Below, in pieces: positions 54,622 through 63,867 of a stretch of 64,000 nucleotides of DNA (positions within the stretch are counted from its first letter, which is position 1; every line of letters starts with the position of its first letter). The notes beneath the pieces were generated by a model. It searched no databases. It was not told the DNA's origin and saw only the letters and a program-made list of their open reading frames with translations. Source of the stretch: Pseudomonas ovata (GTDB lineage: Bacteria; Pseudomonadota; Gammaproteobacteria; Pseudomonadales; Pseudomonadaceae); assembly GCF_003131185.1 (NCBI RefSeq), contig NZ_QFFU01000009.1, positions 150,984 to 214,983 of the forward strand, read 5' to 3'. The position numbers and the translations under genes are program-made.

Positions 54622-55659
54622 CTACGGGGCCGGGTTGGGTTGGGCGGTGTGGATGGCCTCGATGCCGGCAATCACTTCATCGGACAACGTAAGGTCAATG
54701 CTCGCCAGGTTGCTGGCCAGTTGTTGCAGGTTGGTCGCGCCGATGATGTTGCTGGTCACGAACGGACGGCTGGTGACGTAGGCCAGGGCCATCTGACCAG
54801 GGTCCAGGCCATGCTCACGGGCCAAAGCCACGTAGCGGGCGGTGGCGCTCTGGGCCTCGGGGTTGTTGTAGCGCTGGAAGCGCTCATAGAGCGTCAGGCG
54901 GCCATCGGCCGGACGAGCGCCGTCGAGGTATTTGCCGGTCAGCACGCCGAACGCCAAGGGCGAATAGGCCAGCAGGCCGATCTGCTCGCGAATGGCGATT
55001 TCCGCCAGGCCCACTTCAAAGGTGCGGTTGAGCAGGCTGTAGGGGTTCTGGATCGACACGGCGCGCGGCAGGTCCAGGGTCTCGGCCAGGTGCAAAAAGC
55101 GCTGGGTGCCCCACGGGGTTTCGTTGGACAGGCCGATCTGGCGCACCTTGCCTTCCTTGACCAGGTCGCCCAGTACCGACAGGGTTTCCTCAATGGCCAC
55201 CGCGTCGTCATTGGCATCATGCTGGTAACCCAGCACACCGAAGAAGTTGGTCTTGCGGTCCGGCCAGTGCAACTGGTACAGGTCGAGGTAATCGGTGTTC
55301 AGGCGCTTGAGACTGCCTTCGAGGGCGGCAGTGATATTGCGCCGGTCCAGGCGCGGGTTGCCGTCACGGATGTGTTCCATGCGGCCGGGACCTGCGACCT
55401 TGCTGGCCAGTACCCAGTCATTGCGGTCGCCGTGGGCCTTGAAGTACTCACCGATGATGCTTTCGGTACGGGTGTAGGTTTCGCCACGTGGCGGCACCGG
55501 GTACATCTCGGCGGTGTCGATAAAATTGATGCCGGCCTGCTTGGCCAGGCGAATCTGCTCGAAAGCCTGTTCCTGAGTGTTCTGCTCGCCCCAGGTCATG
55601 GTGCCCAGGCAGATGGCGCTGACAGAAATGTCCGTCTTGCCGAGTGAACGAAATTGCAT
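54622..55659 (-). CDS. tas: NADP(H)-dependent aldo-keto reductase (Tas-like)
   Basis: This 345-residue aldo-keto reductase is close in length to E. coli Tas (346). Catalytic Asp and Tyr lie in NFIDTAEMYPVPPRGET, Lys in VLASKVAGPG, and His in YQLHWPDR. The PVPPRGET insertion is typical of Tas. It reduces carbonyl compounds; the natural substrate is unsettled. AAGGGAG lies before the ATG. Confidence 0.9.
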   Translation of the reverse strand: MQFRSLGKTDISVSAICLGTMTWGEQNTQEQAFEQIRLAKQAGINFIDTAEMYPVPPRGETYTRTESIIGEYFKAHGDRNDWVLASKVAGPGRMEHIRDGNPRLDRRNITAALEGSLKRLNTDYLDLYQLHWPDRKTNFFGVLGYQHDANDDAVAIEETLSVLGDLVKEGKVRQIGLSNETPWGTQRFLHLAETLDLPRAVSIQNPYSLLNRTFEVGLAEIAIREQIGLLAYSPLAFGVLTGKYLDGARPADGRLTLYERFQRYNNPEAQSATARYVALAREHGLDPGQMALAYVTSRPFVTSNIIGATNLQQLASNLASIDLTLSDEVIAGIEAIHTAQPNPAP

Positions 55660-55717
55660 CGATGACTCCCTTTTATCGAAGAAATGCGACGGCCAGTGCC
55701 GCCGCTGTTCAGGCCCT

Positions 55718-56806
55718 TCAGGTGCGCCGCATACAGCGCAGGTAACGCTCATTGACCCGCTGGGCGAACCAGGCGGTGGTCAGTTTACGGGTGATCTTCG
55801 GGCTTTGCAGGGTGATGCCCGGCAGTATCGCGCGCGGCAGCTGTTTGCCGGCTGTCTGCTCGGCCAGTTCGAACACCCGCGCATACACCCGGGTCTCTGC
55901 AAACTCGGGGCCGTCGCCCTTCTTGAGCTGGTTGTAGAGGGCCGCATTGCTGAGCCCCAGGCGCGGCGCCAGGCTGCGCACGGCCCGCTCGGTCGCGCCA
56001 GGGTCCAGCGAGTCACGCAGGATCAGGTCGCCGTCCAGTGCCAGCTCGATGCCGGTCAGGCGACTCACCGCGCTCTGGAACGCCGCGTTGCGACTGGCGT
56101 ACCAGCCAGCGTTGAAATCGGCAAAGCGGTACAGCGGCTCGGGGTAATCGACCGGGTAACCGAGCAAGTGGGCGATACCGAAATACAGGCCGCCACGGCG
56201 GCTGAACACTTCGCGGCGAATCGAGCCGTCCACCGCATAGGGGTAATTGTTCGCGTGCTCTTCGGCAAAGGCGATGCTGACCTGCATCGGCCCGCCGGTG
56301 TGCACCGGGTTAAAGCGCCCGAACAGGGTCTGGCCGAGCGGCACCATGCTGGTGAAATCGTCGAAGATGGCGCTCAGTTGCTTTTCGGTACGCGCCGCCG
56401 CCAGCCGCGCCGCATAGGTCTTGCCGTCCGGCGAGCGCAGGCCCAGGGCGGCGTCGATCAGCGCCGCCGGGATGTGCAGGCGGGCGGCACGACGGTCGAT
56501 TTCCTGCCGGGCGATACGCGCCAGCCCCGGCACCGGCGGGTCGGCCTGGTAGGTCGACTCCTGCTCGGTCACCGCCAGGGCGGCGCAGAGGTTCGAGTCG
56601 TTCAGGGCAATGTCCTGGGTGGTGAACGCGGTCTGGAAATCCGCCGCCCAGCCCTGGCGGTCGCTCACGTTGGCCGGCAGCCGCTCAAGAATGCGCGCCC
56701 GCGCCTGCTCAGGGCTGAGCGGCGGTGGCCCCGAGGGCGCCGTGACACAGCCGCTCAGCAATAGCGCCGTTGCGGTCAACAGACTCACAAGCAGGTTAGG
56801 ACTCAC
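55718..56806 (-). CDS. DUF1615 lipoprotein (YaiW-like)
   Basis: This 362-residue lipoprotein has the lipobox LLSGC at about residues 16-20. Its body is a single DUF1615 domain (LERLPANVSDRQGWAADFQ, then LAVTEQESTYQADPPVPGLA and NPVHTGGPMQVSIAFAEEHA). The N-terminal Glu-containing region resembles lytic-transglycosylase-like folds, but this is only an impression. E. coli YaiW is the named relative. It follows the glutaminase gene by 42 bases and may be cotranscribed with it. Confidence 0.82.
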   Translation of the reverse strand: MSPNLLVSLLTATALLLSGCVTAPSGPPPLSPEQARARILERLPANVSDRQGWAADFQTAFTTQDIALNDSNLCAALAVTEQESTYQADPPVPGLARIARQEIDRRAARLHIPAALIDAALGLRSPDGKTYAARLAAARTEKQLSAIFDDFTSMVPLGQTLFGRFNPVHTGGPMQVSIAFAEEHANNYPYAVDGSIRREVFSRRGGLYFGIAHLLGYPVDYPEPLYRFADFNAGWYASRNAAFQSAVSRLTGIELALDGDLILRDSLDPGATERAVRSLAPRLGLSNAALYNQLKKGDGPEFAETRVYARVFELAEQTAGKQLPRAILPGITLQSPKITRKLTTAWFAQRVNERYLRCMRRT

Positions 56807-56848
56807 CTCGATCTCCCGAAAACATGAAACGGATCGAGGGGCTGGTCG

Positions 56849-57757
56849 TCAGAACACCGACCACTCGATTCGCGCGCTCAAACGTTCCAGCGCTGCCATT
56901 CCGACCAGTGAGTTCCCGGCCGCGTTCAACTCCGGCGACCATACACACACCGAGAAACGCCCCGGCACCACCGCGACGATACCGCCCCCTACCCCGCTCT
57001 TGCCCGGCAGGCCGACGCGGTAGGCAAAGTTGCCGGCCTCATCGTACAGCCCGCTGGTGGCCATGATCGAGTTCAATTGCGTGGTCTGGCGCGCCGTGAG
57101 GATTTGCTCGCCGCTGTGGGTGCAGAAGCCTTCGTTGGCCAGAAAGCCGAAGGCCCGCGCCAGGTCGATGCAGTTCATGCTCAGTGCGCAATGGTGAAAA
57201 TAACTGCGCAGCACGTTCTCGACTTCACCGTGAAAATTGCCGAACGACTTCATCAGCCAGGCCGCCGCCGCATTGCGTGAGCGATGCTGGTACTCGGATT
57301 CGGCCACTTTGGCATCGGAAATCACCTTGGGGTTGCCGCACAGACGCCGCACGAAATCGCGCATCGACAAGGATGGCGCGGCAAAGCGCGACTGGTTGAT
57401 GTCGCAGATGATCAGGGCGCCGGCATTGATGAACGGGTTGCGCGGCTTGCCACGCTCGAACTCCAGCTGCACCAGCGAATTGAACGGCTGGCCGGACGGC
57501 TCGTGGCCGACGCGTTCCCAGATTTCTTCGCCGGAATGCTGGATGGCCTGGACCAGGCTGAAGACCTTGGAAATGCTCTGGATCGAAAACGGCGTTTGCG
57601 CGTCCCCGGCCTGGAAGACCTCGCCACTGTTGCTGTACACCGCGATGCCCAGTTGATCGGGACGCACCTCGCCCAGCGCCGGGATGTAATTGGCGACTTT
57701 GCCCTGGCCGAGCAACGGCCTGACTTCATCGAGGATTTCGTTCAGCAAGTCTTGCAT
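56849..57757 (-). CDS. glsB: Glutaminase
   Basis: This 302-residue enzyme converts glutamine to glutamate and ammonia. The beta-lactamase-like Ser-x-x-Lys is in [13 protein letters not shown]. Further family motifs are [24 protein letters not shown], and the C-terminal [15 protein letters not shown]. Length and sequence fit the GlsA/GlsB type. The promoter gap on its 5' side (57758-57818) faces the end of the aldolase-family gene. Confidence 0.95.
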   Translation of the reverse strand: MQDLLNEILDEVRPLLGQGKVANYIPALGEVRPDQLGIAVYSNSGEVFQAGDAQTPFSIQSISKVFSLVQAIQHSGEEIWERVGHEPSGQPFNSLVQLEFERGKPRNPFINAGALIICDINQSRFAAPSLSMRDFVRRLCGNPKVISDAKVAESEYQHRSRNAAAAWLMKSFGNFHGEVENVLRSYFHHCALSMNCIDLARAFGFLANEGFCTHSGEQILTARQTTQLNSIMATSGLYDEAGNFAYRVGLPGKSGVGGGIVAVVPGRFSVCVWSPELNAAGNSLVGMAALERLSARIEWSVF

Positions 57758-57818
57758 GTGGGCGCCCCGTGTTTTTGGGTGCGCACACTACACCAAGCGC
57801 CGGGAAATTACCTGACGA

Positions 57819-58637
57819 TTAATCCTTGTAACCGGTGCCCAGGCGATCCAGCTCGCGAATCAGCGCGTTCCAGTGGCGGGCCACACCGGGGCCGTTGCCA
57901 TCCTTGAAGACCCGGGCCTGCTCCTCGACCTTGGCGACCACGTCAGGGGGCGGCAGGATCAACTCATCGTTGCCGGCCGATTGCGCGGCAATCTGGATAT
58001 TGCAGGCGTATTCCAGGCCATGCAGTTGCTGGAAGGCATGGGCCACGCTCACCCCGCCGGTCAGCAGGCCATGATTGCGCAGGATCATCACGCTTTTACT
58101 GCCCAGGTCGGCCACCAGGCGCTCGCGCTCGTCCAGCTCCAGCGCCACGCCCTCGTAGTCGTGATAGGCGATGCGCCCGGAGAAACCCAGCGCGTGCTGT
58201 GATATCGGCAACAGGCCGCGCTTTTGCGCCGACACGGCAATGCCGTCACGGGTATGAGTGTGCAGGACCGCCACCAGGTCCGGACGCGCACCGTGGATGG
58301 CGCTGTGGATCACGTAGCCTGCGTAGTTGATGCCAAGGCCGGTCGGGTCGTCGACGATCGTGCCGTCCAGGTCGACCTTGACCAGGTTCGAGGCGGTGAT
58401 TTCGTCGAACAACAGGCCGAAGGCGTTGATCAGAAAGTGCTCTTCGGGGCCTGGCACCCGCGCCGAAAAGTGCGTGTAGATATGGTCGGTCCAGCGCTTG
58501 TGGGCCGCCAGGCGGTAAGCGGCGGCCAGTTGCACCCGCACCTCCCATTCGGCAGCCGAGACGCGGTCACGCACCGAGGCCGAGGCTGAGGGTTGGGGGG
58601 CATCCTGCTGGATGGGCAAGGCACTGACGTTGCTCAT
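57819..58637 (-). CDS. Class II aldolase/adducin family protein
   Basis: This 272-residue protein has the zinc-binding motif VAVLHTHTRDG and the later RNHGLLTGG, with the substrate loop NAFGLLFDEITASNLVK. Bacterial members of this subgroup act on sugar or hydroxyacid derivatives, but the reaction here is unknown. The start MSNVSALP follows AGGAG by 8 bases. It shares an upstream motif with the dehydrogenase gene to the right. Confidence 0.88.
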   Translation of the reverse strand: MSNVSALPIQQDAPQPSASASVRDRVSAAEWEVRVQLAAAYRLAAHKRWTDHIYTHFSARVPGPEEHFLINAFGLLFDEITASNLVKVDLDGTIVDDPTGLGINYAGYVIHSAIHGARPDLVAVLHTHTRDGIAVSAQKRGLLPISQHALGFSGRIAYHDYEGVALELDERERLVADLGSKSVMILRNHGLLTGGVSVAHAFQQLHGLEYACNIQIAAQSAGNDELILPPPDVVAKVEEQARVFKDGNGPGVARHWNALIRELDRLGTGYKD

Positions 58638-58718
58638 GGGGTGGCTCCTGAAGGGCATGTAAAGCATGTGGCGCCAGACTATGCGCAGAAGCGGATATTT
58701 AAAAAGCACATTTTCATC

Positions 58719-58727
58719 TAAGCTAAT
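58719..58727. promoter_or_regulatory. Shared motif TAAGCTAAT upstream of the aldolase-family gene
   Basis: This 9-base motif lies 82-90 bases before the aldolase-family start. The same 9 bases lie 77-85 bases before the D-2-hydroxyacid dehydrogenase start. A common regulator site is possible. Confidence 0.35.
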
Positions 58728-59000
58728 TATTAAAAAATAGAATATTAAAAAAACGCTTTATGCTCTTATTCGCGCTTGCCCCCATTACCGACCCCTTTGC
58801 CAGGCGGAGGTCTTGTTCTTTTGACCTGCCTGGAGCCTGAACATGACCGTGCCATCAAGTCGCCCACTGACCCTTGCGTTGCACGTCAAACGGACACACG
58901 ACACGCCAACCAGCACTGGCGCATGGACGCCATTTTCGCCCTGGCACGGGCAACCCACGGCGGTCGCAACGAACCGAAGATGCACGCGTATTGCGCTGCT

Positions 59001-59047
59001 GCACCGCGCCAAGGCGGAGCACTGTCGCGCAGCAACACTGGACCGGT
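59001..59047 (-). repeat. REP-flanking module
   Basis: This is the complementary copy of the block at 763-811 (AAGGCGGAGCACTGTCGCGC followed by AGCAACACTGGACCGGT). It abuts the left arm of BIME 8. Confidence 0.65.
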
Positions 59048-59257
59048 GTAGGAGCGCGCTTGCCCGCGACCGGCTGCGTTAGCAGTCGTAAAATTGTGGC
59101 GTTTCGCAGATTTTTAACGTATTCACGGCTGTAAATCTGTGGCGTTTCGCAGATTTTTAACGTGTTCACGGCTGTAAATCTGTGGCGTTTCGCAAATTTT
59201 ACGACTGCTGCGCAGCCGGTCGCGGTGGTCCGGCATTCCGGCAGAGCGCGCGCCTAC
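59048..59257. repeat. REP/BIME element 8, with internal 43-bp tandem repeat
   Basis: A 210-base element. The left arm is GTAGGAGCGCGCTTGCCCGC and the right arm is the longer GGTCCGGCATTCCGGC variant. Its interior holds a 43-base unit twice (59100-59142 and 59143-59185, one base different) and the start of a third unit. The unit begins CGTTTCGCAGATTTTTAACG. Confidence 0.9.
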
Positions 59258-59267
59258 CGGCGGTGTT

Positions 59268-60218
59268 TCAATACCCTCTGGCGAAATCCACCACATCGCC
59301 CAACGGTTCGTTTTTGTGATAACGCAGCAGATTGGCCACGAAGTGTTCGACGATGTTGTGCCAGATCACGCCGCTGGCCGGGGACACATGGGGTGACAGG
59401 CGTACCTTGGGGTGGGTGTAGAACGGGTGGTCCGCCGGGGTCGGCTCGATGGCGGTGACGTCCAGGGTGGCGCAGCTCAGGCGGCCTTCGTCCAGGGCCT
59501 GGACCAGGGCGGCTTCGTCGATCAGGCTGCCGCGCGCAATGTTGACCAGGTGCAGGCCAGGTTTGGCGTGGTCGAGCAAGGCCTTGTCGACCAGGTGACG
59601 GGTCGATGCGGTGGCCGGCGCGGCCAGTACCACATGGTCGGACTCGGCAAACAGGTGTTGCACGCTGTCGGCGCGTGTCACACCGGGCACACCAAAGGGC
59701 TTGCCGGAGTGGTTGACGGCGATCACCTTGACCCCCAGCGCCTGGGCGCGAATGGCCAGGTCGCGGCCGATGGCGCCAAAGCCGACGATGCCCAGCGTAC
59801 TGCCGCTCAATTGCTGCAACGGGAAGCGCTGCCATTGCTCGACGCTGTCGATCCACACCTCGGGGAACTGCTTGACCTGTGCCAGGATCGCCGCCAGGGC
59901 AAATTCGGCCACTGCCACCGAAGCAGTACCGCGTGCCGACGACACCGGCAGGCTGTCGAACAGCCAGGCCGGGTAACCGTCGATGCCCGACGAGGTCAGT
60001 TGCACCCACTTGAGGTTGAACGGCCAGCCGGCCGGCTGCTCGGGCAGCTCCTGGGTACGGAAGTTGCCGAAGAATGGCCGGGTCAGCAGGATGCTCGCTT
60101 CAGGCGGCACCTCGGGCGCGCCCTGGCCAATCGGAACGATGGTGTATTCAGGCAGGCGCTGGCGCAGCAAGGCGTTGATTTCTTCATCGTGCTGGCTGGC
60201 AATCACGGTAAGGGGCAT
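59268..60218 (-). CDS. D-2-hydroxyacid dehydrogenase
   Basis: This 316-residue NAD(P)-dependent enzyme of the D-isomer-specific family has the nucleotide-binding motif GIVGFGAIGRDLAIR. The catalytic Arg is in NIARGSLIDEAALV, Glu in VTAIEPTPADHP, and His in LSPHVSPASG. It interconverts 2-oxo- and D-2-hydroxyacids. It is positioned between the ABC importer and the aldolase-family gene on the same strand, so these may serve one pathway; the substrate is unknown. Confidence 0.92.
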   Translation of the reverse strand: MPLTVIASQHDEEINALLRQRLPEYTIVPIGQGAPEVPPEASILLTRPFFGNFRTQELPEQPAGWPFNLKWVQLTSSGIDGYPAWLFDSLPVSSARGTASVAVAEFALAAILAQVKQFPEVWIDSVEQWQRFPLQQLSGSTLGIVGFGAIGRDLAIRAQALGVKVIAVNHSGKPFGVPGVTRADSVQHLFAESDHVVLAAPATASTRHLVDKALLDHAKPGLHLVNIARGSLIDEAALVQALDEGRLSCATLDVTAIEPTPADHPFYTHPKVRLSPHVSPASGVIWHNIVEHFVANLLRYHKNEPLGDVVDFARGY

Positions 60219-60294
60219 GCATCACGTCCTGTTCAGTCAAGTCATGTCGGCATCCTAGCAACCCGCATTAAATGCCGAAAATGAATTAAAAATA

Positions 60295-60303
60295 TAAGCT
60301 AAT
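60295..60303. promoter_or_regulatory. Shared motif TAAGCTAAT upstream of the dehydrogenase gene
   Basis: This is the same 9-mer as at 58719-58727, in the same orientation and at nearly the same distance from the start codon. It lies in the AT-rich 92-base gap between the ABC ATPase stop and the dehydrogenase start. Confidence 0.35.
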
Positions 60304-60310
60304 ATGCATT

Positions 60311-61966
60311 TTAATAATTAAAAGCAGGCTCATTCATAACTGCCTGCGCCTGCAGATAAAGGCGTCCCGGCACATCAGCCAGCAATTGCGCCGTGTAAGG
60401 CGATGACGGTGCTTCAAACACTTGGGCACAGGCACCCTGCTCCACCACCCGGCCTTCGCGCATGACCACCACCCGGTCGGAGATCTGCCGCACCACCGCC
60501 AGGTCATGGGAGATAAACAGGTACGTCAGGCCCAGGCGCTGCTGCAACTGGCTGAGCAGTTCCAGGATCTGCGCCTGCACCGAGGCGTCCAGCGCCGACA
60601 ACGCTTCGTCCAGCACCAGCAGTTCCGGTTCCAGGGCCAGTGCCCGGGCAATCGCCACGCGCTGGCGCTGGCCACCGGACAACTCAGTGGGCCGGCGTTG
60701 CAGCAAGTGCGCCGGCAGCTCCACCTGCGCCAGCAACTGCGCGGCGCGTTCGGCCCGCCAGGCGCGGTCGCCCACGGCAAAGGCATGCAAGGGCTCACTG
60801 ATGATCTGCGCCAGGGTCCAGCGCGGGTCCAGCGAGGCATAGGGGTTCTGGTAGACGATCTGGATGCGCCGGCGCAGCGGCTGCCACTGGCGCGCCGACA
60901 GGCCCACAAGGTCCTGACCGTCAAACAGCACCTGGCCACGATCGGCCTGCTCAAGCCCCAGGATCAACCGGGCGGTGGTCGACTTGCCCGAACCGGACTC
61001 GCCCACCAGGCTGGTGGTGCCGTGCCGCACCACGTCGAACGACACCGCCTGCACCGCCGGATGGCCAGGGTTGCGCCAACTGGAGAAGTCCTTGTGCAAG
61101 TGCTTGACCTGCAACAGCGGCACTGCACTGGCTGCACGCGCCTGCAGTGGCGGGCGCACACGCTGTCGGGCCGCCGCCAGGCTGGGCGCGGCGCTGAGCA
61201 ACTGCCGGGTATAGGCATGCGCCGGCTGTTCGAAAATCGCCCGCGCCGGGCCGGCTTCGACAATCCGCCCGTGCTGCATGACGATCAGGCGGTCGGCCCG
61301 GTCCAGCGCCACGCCCAGGTCATGGGTGATCAACAGCACCGCCGTGCCGCGCTCGCGGGCCAGTTGCTGCAACCGATCAAGCACCTGGCGCTGCACGCCG
61401 ACGTCCAGCGCGCTGGTGGGCTCGTCGGCGATGATCAGCGGCGGGTCGTTGGCCAGGGCGATGGCGATCAAAATGCGCTGGCGCATGCCACCGGACAACT
61501 GATGCGGATAGCTGCGTGCCACCCGCTCGATGTCACGCAGGCCCACTTGCTGCAACAAGGTCCGCGCACGCTCGCGGGCTTCACGGCGCGCCACACCGTG
61601 CACGGTCATGGCCTCTTCCACCTGGCGGTCGATGCGCTTGACCGGGTCCAGCGACAGGCCCGGGTCCTGGGGCACAAAGCCCACCTGCCGGCCGCGCACA
61701 GCGCGCCAGTCCCGCTCATTCAGTCCGACCCGCTCAAGACCGGCCAGGTGCAGGCTGCCGGCCTCGATCACGGCATTGCCGGCTAACAGCCCGACCAGCG
61801 CGGCGGCGGTGGTGGACTTGCCCGAGCCGGACTCGCCGACCACGGCCACGATCTCGCCGGGGTACACCGCAAAGCTGACCTGATCGACGCCCTCGACCCG
61901 ACCGCGCTCGGTCTGATAACCGATGCGCAGGTCCTGCACCTGCAAGACAGGCATTGATGCACTCAT
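60311..61966 (-). CDS. ABC importer, fused double ATPase (peptide/nickel type)
   Basis: This 551-residue protein has two complete ABC domains, as in GsiA or YejF. The first has Walker A GESGSGKS, signature LSGGMRQRI and Walker B LIIADEPTSAL; the second has GESGSGKS, LSGGQRQRVAI and LLVLDEALSAL. The second Walker B lacks the usual Pro (DEALS), a common variant. It powers the two permeases encoded upstream. The start overlaps the permease stop as ATGA. Confidence 0.94.
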   Translation of the reverse strand: MSASMPVLQVQDLRIGYQTERGRVEGVDQVSFAVYPGEIVAVVGESGSGKSTTAAALVGLLAGNAVIEAGSLHLAGLERVGLNERDWRAVRGRQVGFVPQDPGLSLDPVKRIDRQVEEAMTVHGVARREARERARTLLQQVGLRDIERVARSYPHQLSGGMRQRILIAIALANDPPLIIADEPTSALDVGVQRQVLDRLQQLARERGTAVLLITHDLGVALDRADRLIVMQHGRIVEAGPARAIFEQPAHAYTRQLLSAAPSLAAARQRVRPPLQARAASAVPLLQVKHLHKDFSSWRNPGHPAVQAVSFDVVRHGTTSLVGESGSGKSTTARLILGLEQADRGQVLFDGQDLVGLSARQWQPLRRRIQIVYQNPYASLDPRWTLAQIISEPLHAFAVGDRAWRAERAAQLLAQVELPAHLLQRRPTELSGGQRQRVAIARALALEPELLVLDEALSALDASVQAQILELLSQLQQRLGLTYLFISHDLAVVRQISDRVVVMREGRVVEQGACAQVFEAPSSPYTAQLLADVPGRLYLQAQAVMNEPAFNY

Positions 61967-62838
61967 CGCCGTACTCCTTGCAGGTCCTGAAGGGCACGGG
62001 CGAGCTGGTTGGCCGCCAGCACCACGGCGGCCAGTACCAGGCCCGGCAAGCTGGTGTACCACCAGGCGGCGACCATGTAGTTGCGGCCTTCGGAAATCAG
62101 CAGCCCCCATTCCGGCTGCGGCGGTGGTGCGCCAAAACCGAGAAAGCTCAGCGCCGACACCGACAGCACCGCCGCGCCGAACTCAAGTGCCGCCAGGGCC
62201 AGCACCGGGCCGGCGGCGTGGGCCAGGATATGTCCGTAGATGATGCGCCACGGCCCGACTCCGGAGACGCGTGCGGCTTCGACAAACAGGCAGGTGCGCC
62301 AACGCAGCACCTCGCCGCGCACCAGACGGGCAAAGGTCGCCACCGATGACAGCCCCACCGCCAGGGCGATGTTCAAGGTGCCAAAACCGAGCACCGTAAT
62401 GATTGCCATGGCCAGCAGCAGCGAAGGAATCGCCATCAGCACTTCCACCACACGCATCAGCACCGCGTCCAGCCAGCCACCGAAATACCCGGCGACCACC
62501 CCCAGGACAATGCCGAGCAACAAGGCAATCAGCACCGCCAGCGCCGTGGCCTGCAACGACAACGCCGCGCCATGCACGGCCCGGCTGTACAGATCGCGCC
62601 CCAGGTGGTCGGTGCCGAACCAGTGCCCGGCGCCAGGTGGCTGCAACGCCTGGGCCGGCTGGCCGAGCAAGGGGTCGTAATGGCTGAACAGCCCGGGCCA
62701 CAACGCCCAGGCCAGGGCCAGGAGCAGCACGGCAAGCCCCAGCGGCAGCAGCGGACGCTTGCGCAGCAGGCACCAGGCGGTGTGCCACCGCACGGCACCG
62801 GGTGAACGCGGGTAAGGCATGGCTACAGACAGGCTCAT
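61963..62838 (-). CDS. ABC importer permease, DppC/OppC type
   Basis: This 291-residue inner-membrane protein has an N-terminal OppC-type segment (LLPLGLAVLLLALAWALWPG) and HWFGTDHLGRDLYSRAVHGA. The EAA loop is VEAARVSGVGPWRIIYGHIL, and six helices are predicted. It forms the channel with the DppB-type partner. It overlaps both neighbours by 4 bases. Confidence 0.93.
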   Translation of the reverse strand: MSLSVAMPYPRSPGAVRWHTAWCLLRKRPLLPLGLAVLLLALAWALWPGLFSHYDPLLGQPAQALQPPGAGHWFGTDHLGRDLYSRAVHGAALSLQATALAVLIALLLGIVLGVVAGYFGGWLDAVLMRVVEVLMAIPSLLLAMAIITVLGFGTLNIALAVGLSSVATFARLVRGEVLRWRTCLFVEAARVSGVGPWRIIYGHILAHAAGPVLALAALEFGAAVLSVSALSFLGFGAPPPQPEWGLLISEGRNYMVAAWWYTSLPGLVLAAVVLAANQLARALQDLQGVRR

Positions 62839-63833
62839 CGCTGACCTCCACGGACGGATTGACGCAGGCGCGGATCGAGTAAGGGGTACAAGAGGTCCAC
62901 CAGCAGGTTGACCGCAATGAAGATAAACGCAGCCAGCAGCACCACGCCCTGGACCATCGGAATGTCCTGGCTGCCGACCGCCGCTTGCGCCAGGCGCCCG
63001 ACGCCCTCGCGGGAAAATACGGTTTCGGTGACCACCGCGCCGGCCAGCAGGTTGCCGACCACCACGCCAGCCAGGCTCAAGACGGGCACGGCGGCGTTGT
63101 GCAGCAGGTGCACGAACAACAGGCGCCGGTCGCTGACGCCCTTGGCGCGCAAGGCTTCGGCAAACGGTTGCTGGCGCACGCCGGCCAGCGAACGCACCAG
63201 CACCTGGGCGATTACGGCAGCCGCAGGAATGGCCAGGGTCAGCGCTGGCAGTATCAATGAGGCAAAGCCCCGGTTACCCATGGCCGGGAACCAGTGCAAG
63301 TTGAACGAGAAGCCCTGCAACAGCAGCAGACCGACCCAGAACGTCGGCAACGACACCGACAGGGCCGGCACTCCCAGCAAGGCGTCGCGCAGCCAGGGCC
63401 AGCGCGTCAGGTTGGCCGCCAGCGCCAGGCCGATACCCCCGAGCAAGGCCAGGCCCAAGGCCAGGAAGGTCAGTTGCGCGGTGGCCGGCAAGGCCTGCGC
63501 CAGGGCGGCCACCACCGACTCGCCGCTCTGGATCGAGCGGCCCAGGTCCAGCTGCAGCGCCTTCCACAAGGCGATGCCGTACTGCACGGCCAACGGCTCA
63601 TCCAGGTGATATTCGGCGCGCAGGGCCTGGATCTGCGCCTGGTCTGCCGCCGAGGGTTCGCCGTTCTGATTGAGCATGATGCTGACCGGATCACTGGGCA
63701 GCGCGTACAGGATCACGAACGACAGGCTGAAGGCAGCCCACAGCACCAGGGCGCTTTGCCAGAGCCGGTGCACAGCGGCCAGTGTCGCCTGCCGCCAGCG
63801 CCGCCCTGGGTGAGGGATAGAAAGGTCTGTCAT
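62835..63833 (-). CDS. ABC importer permease, DppB/OppB type
   Basis: This 332-residue inner-membrane protein has a typical N-terminal helix (LVLWAAFSLSFVILYALPSD), the short periplasmic stretch PLAVQYGIALWKALQLDLGR, and the EAA loop FAEALRAKGVSDRRLLFVHL. It is the first gene of the three-gene group in this window. A solute-binding protein, expected nearby, is not present in the remaining 167 bases, so it must lie beyond the window or elsewhere. The start MTDLSIPHP was chosen; the longer frame is repeat sequence. Confidence 0.92.
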   Translation of the reverse strand: MTDLSIPHPGRRWRQATLAAVHRLWQSALVLWAAFSLSFVILYALPSDPVSIMLNQNGEPSAADQAQIQALRAEYHLDEPLAVQYGIALWKALQLDLGRSIQSGESVVAALAQALPATAQLTFLALGLALLGGIGLALAANLTRWPWLRDALLGVPALSVSLPTFWVGLLLLQGFSFNLHWFPAMGNRGFASLILPALTLAIPAAAVIAQVLVRSLAGVRQQPFAEALRAKGVSDRRLLFVHLLHNAAVPVLSLAGVVVGNLLAGAVVTETVFSREGVGRLAQAAVGSQDIPMVQGVVLLAAFIFIAVNLLVDLLYPLLDPRLRQSVRGGQR

Positions 63834-63867
63834 CAGAAAAGTCTCACAGGTTGGCCAACAGCGGCCA

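Larger units (their letters stand above)
58638..59047. other. Promoter region and gap before BIME 8
   Basis: It contains a strongly AT-rich block (58690-58760) that should hold the aldolase promoter. An imperfect 11-bp hairpin (58800-58833, CCAGGC..AGGTC paired with GACCTGCCTGG, 2-base bulge) follows, and then the REP-flanking module. Short frames on both strands run into the repeat and look spurious; no gene is called. Confidence 0.5.

Noticed and set aside
58843..59082. Possible small gene of 79 codons before BIME 8
   Set aside because: A weak GGAG lies before it, but the frame continues into the REP-flanking module and the BIME arm, and the product is Arg/Thr/Ala-rich without any motif.
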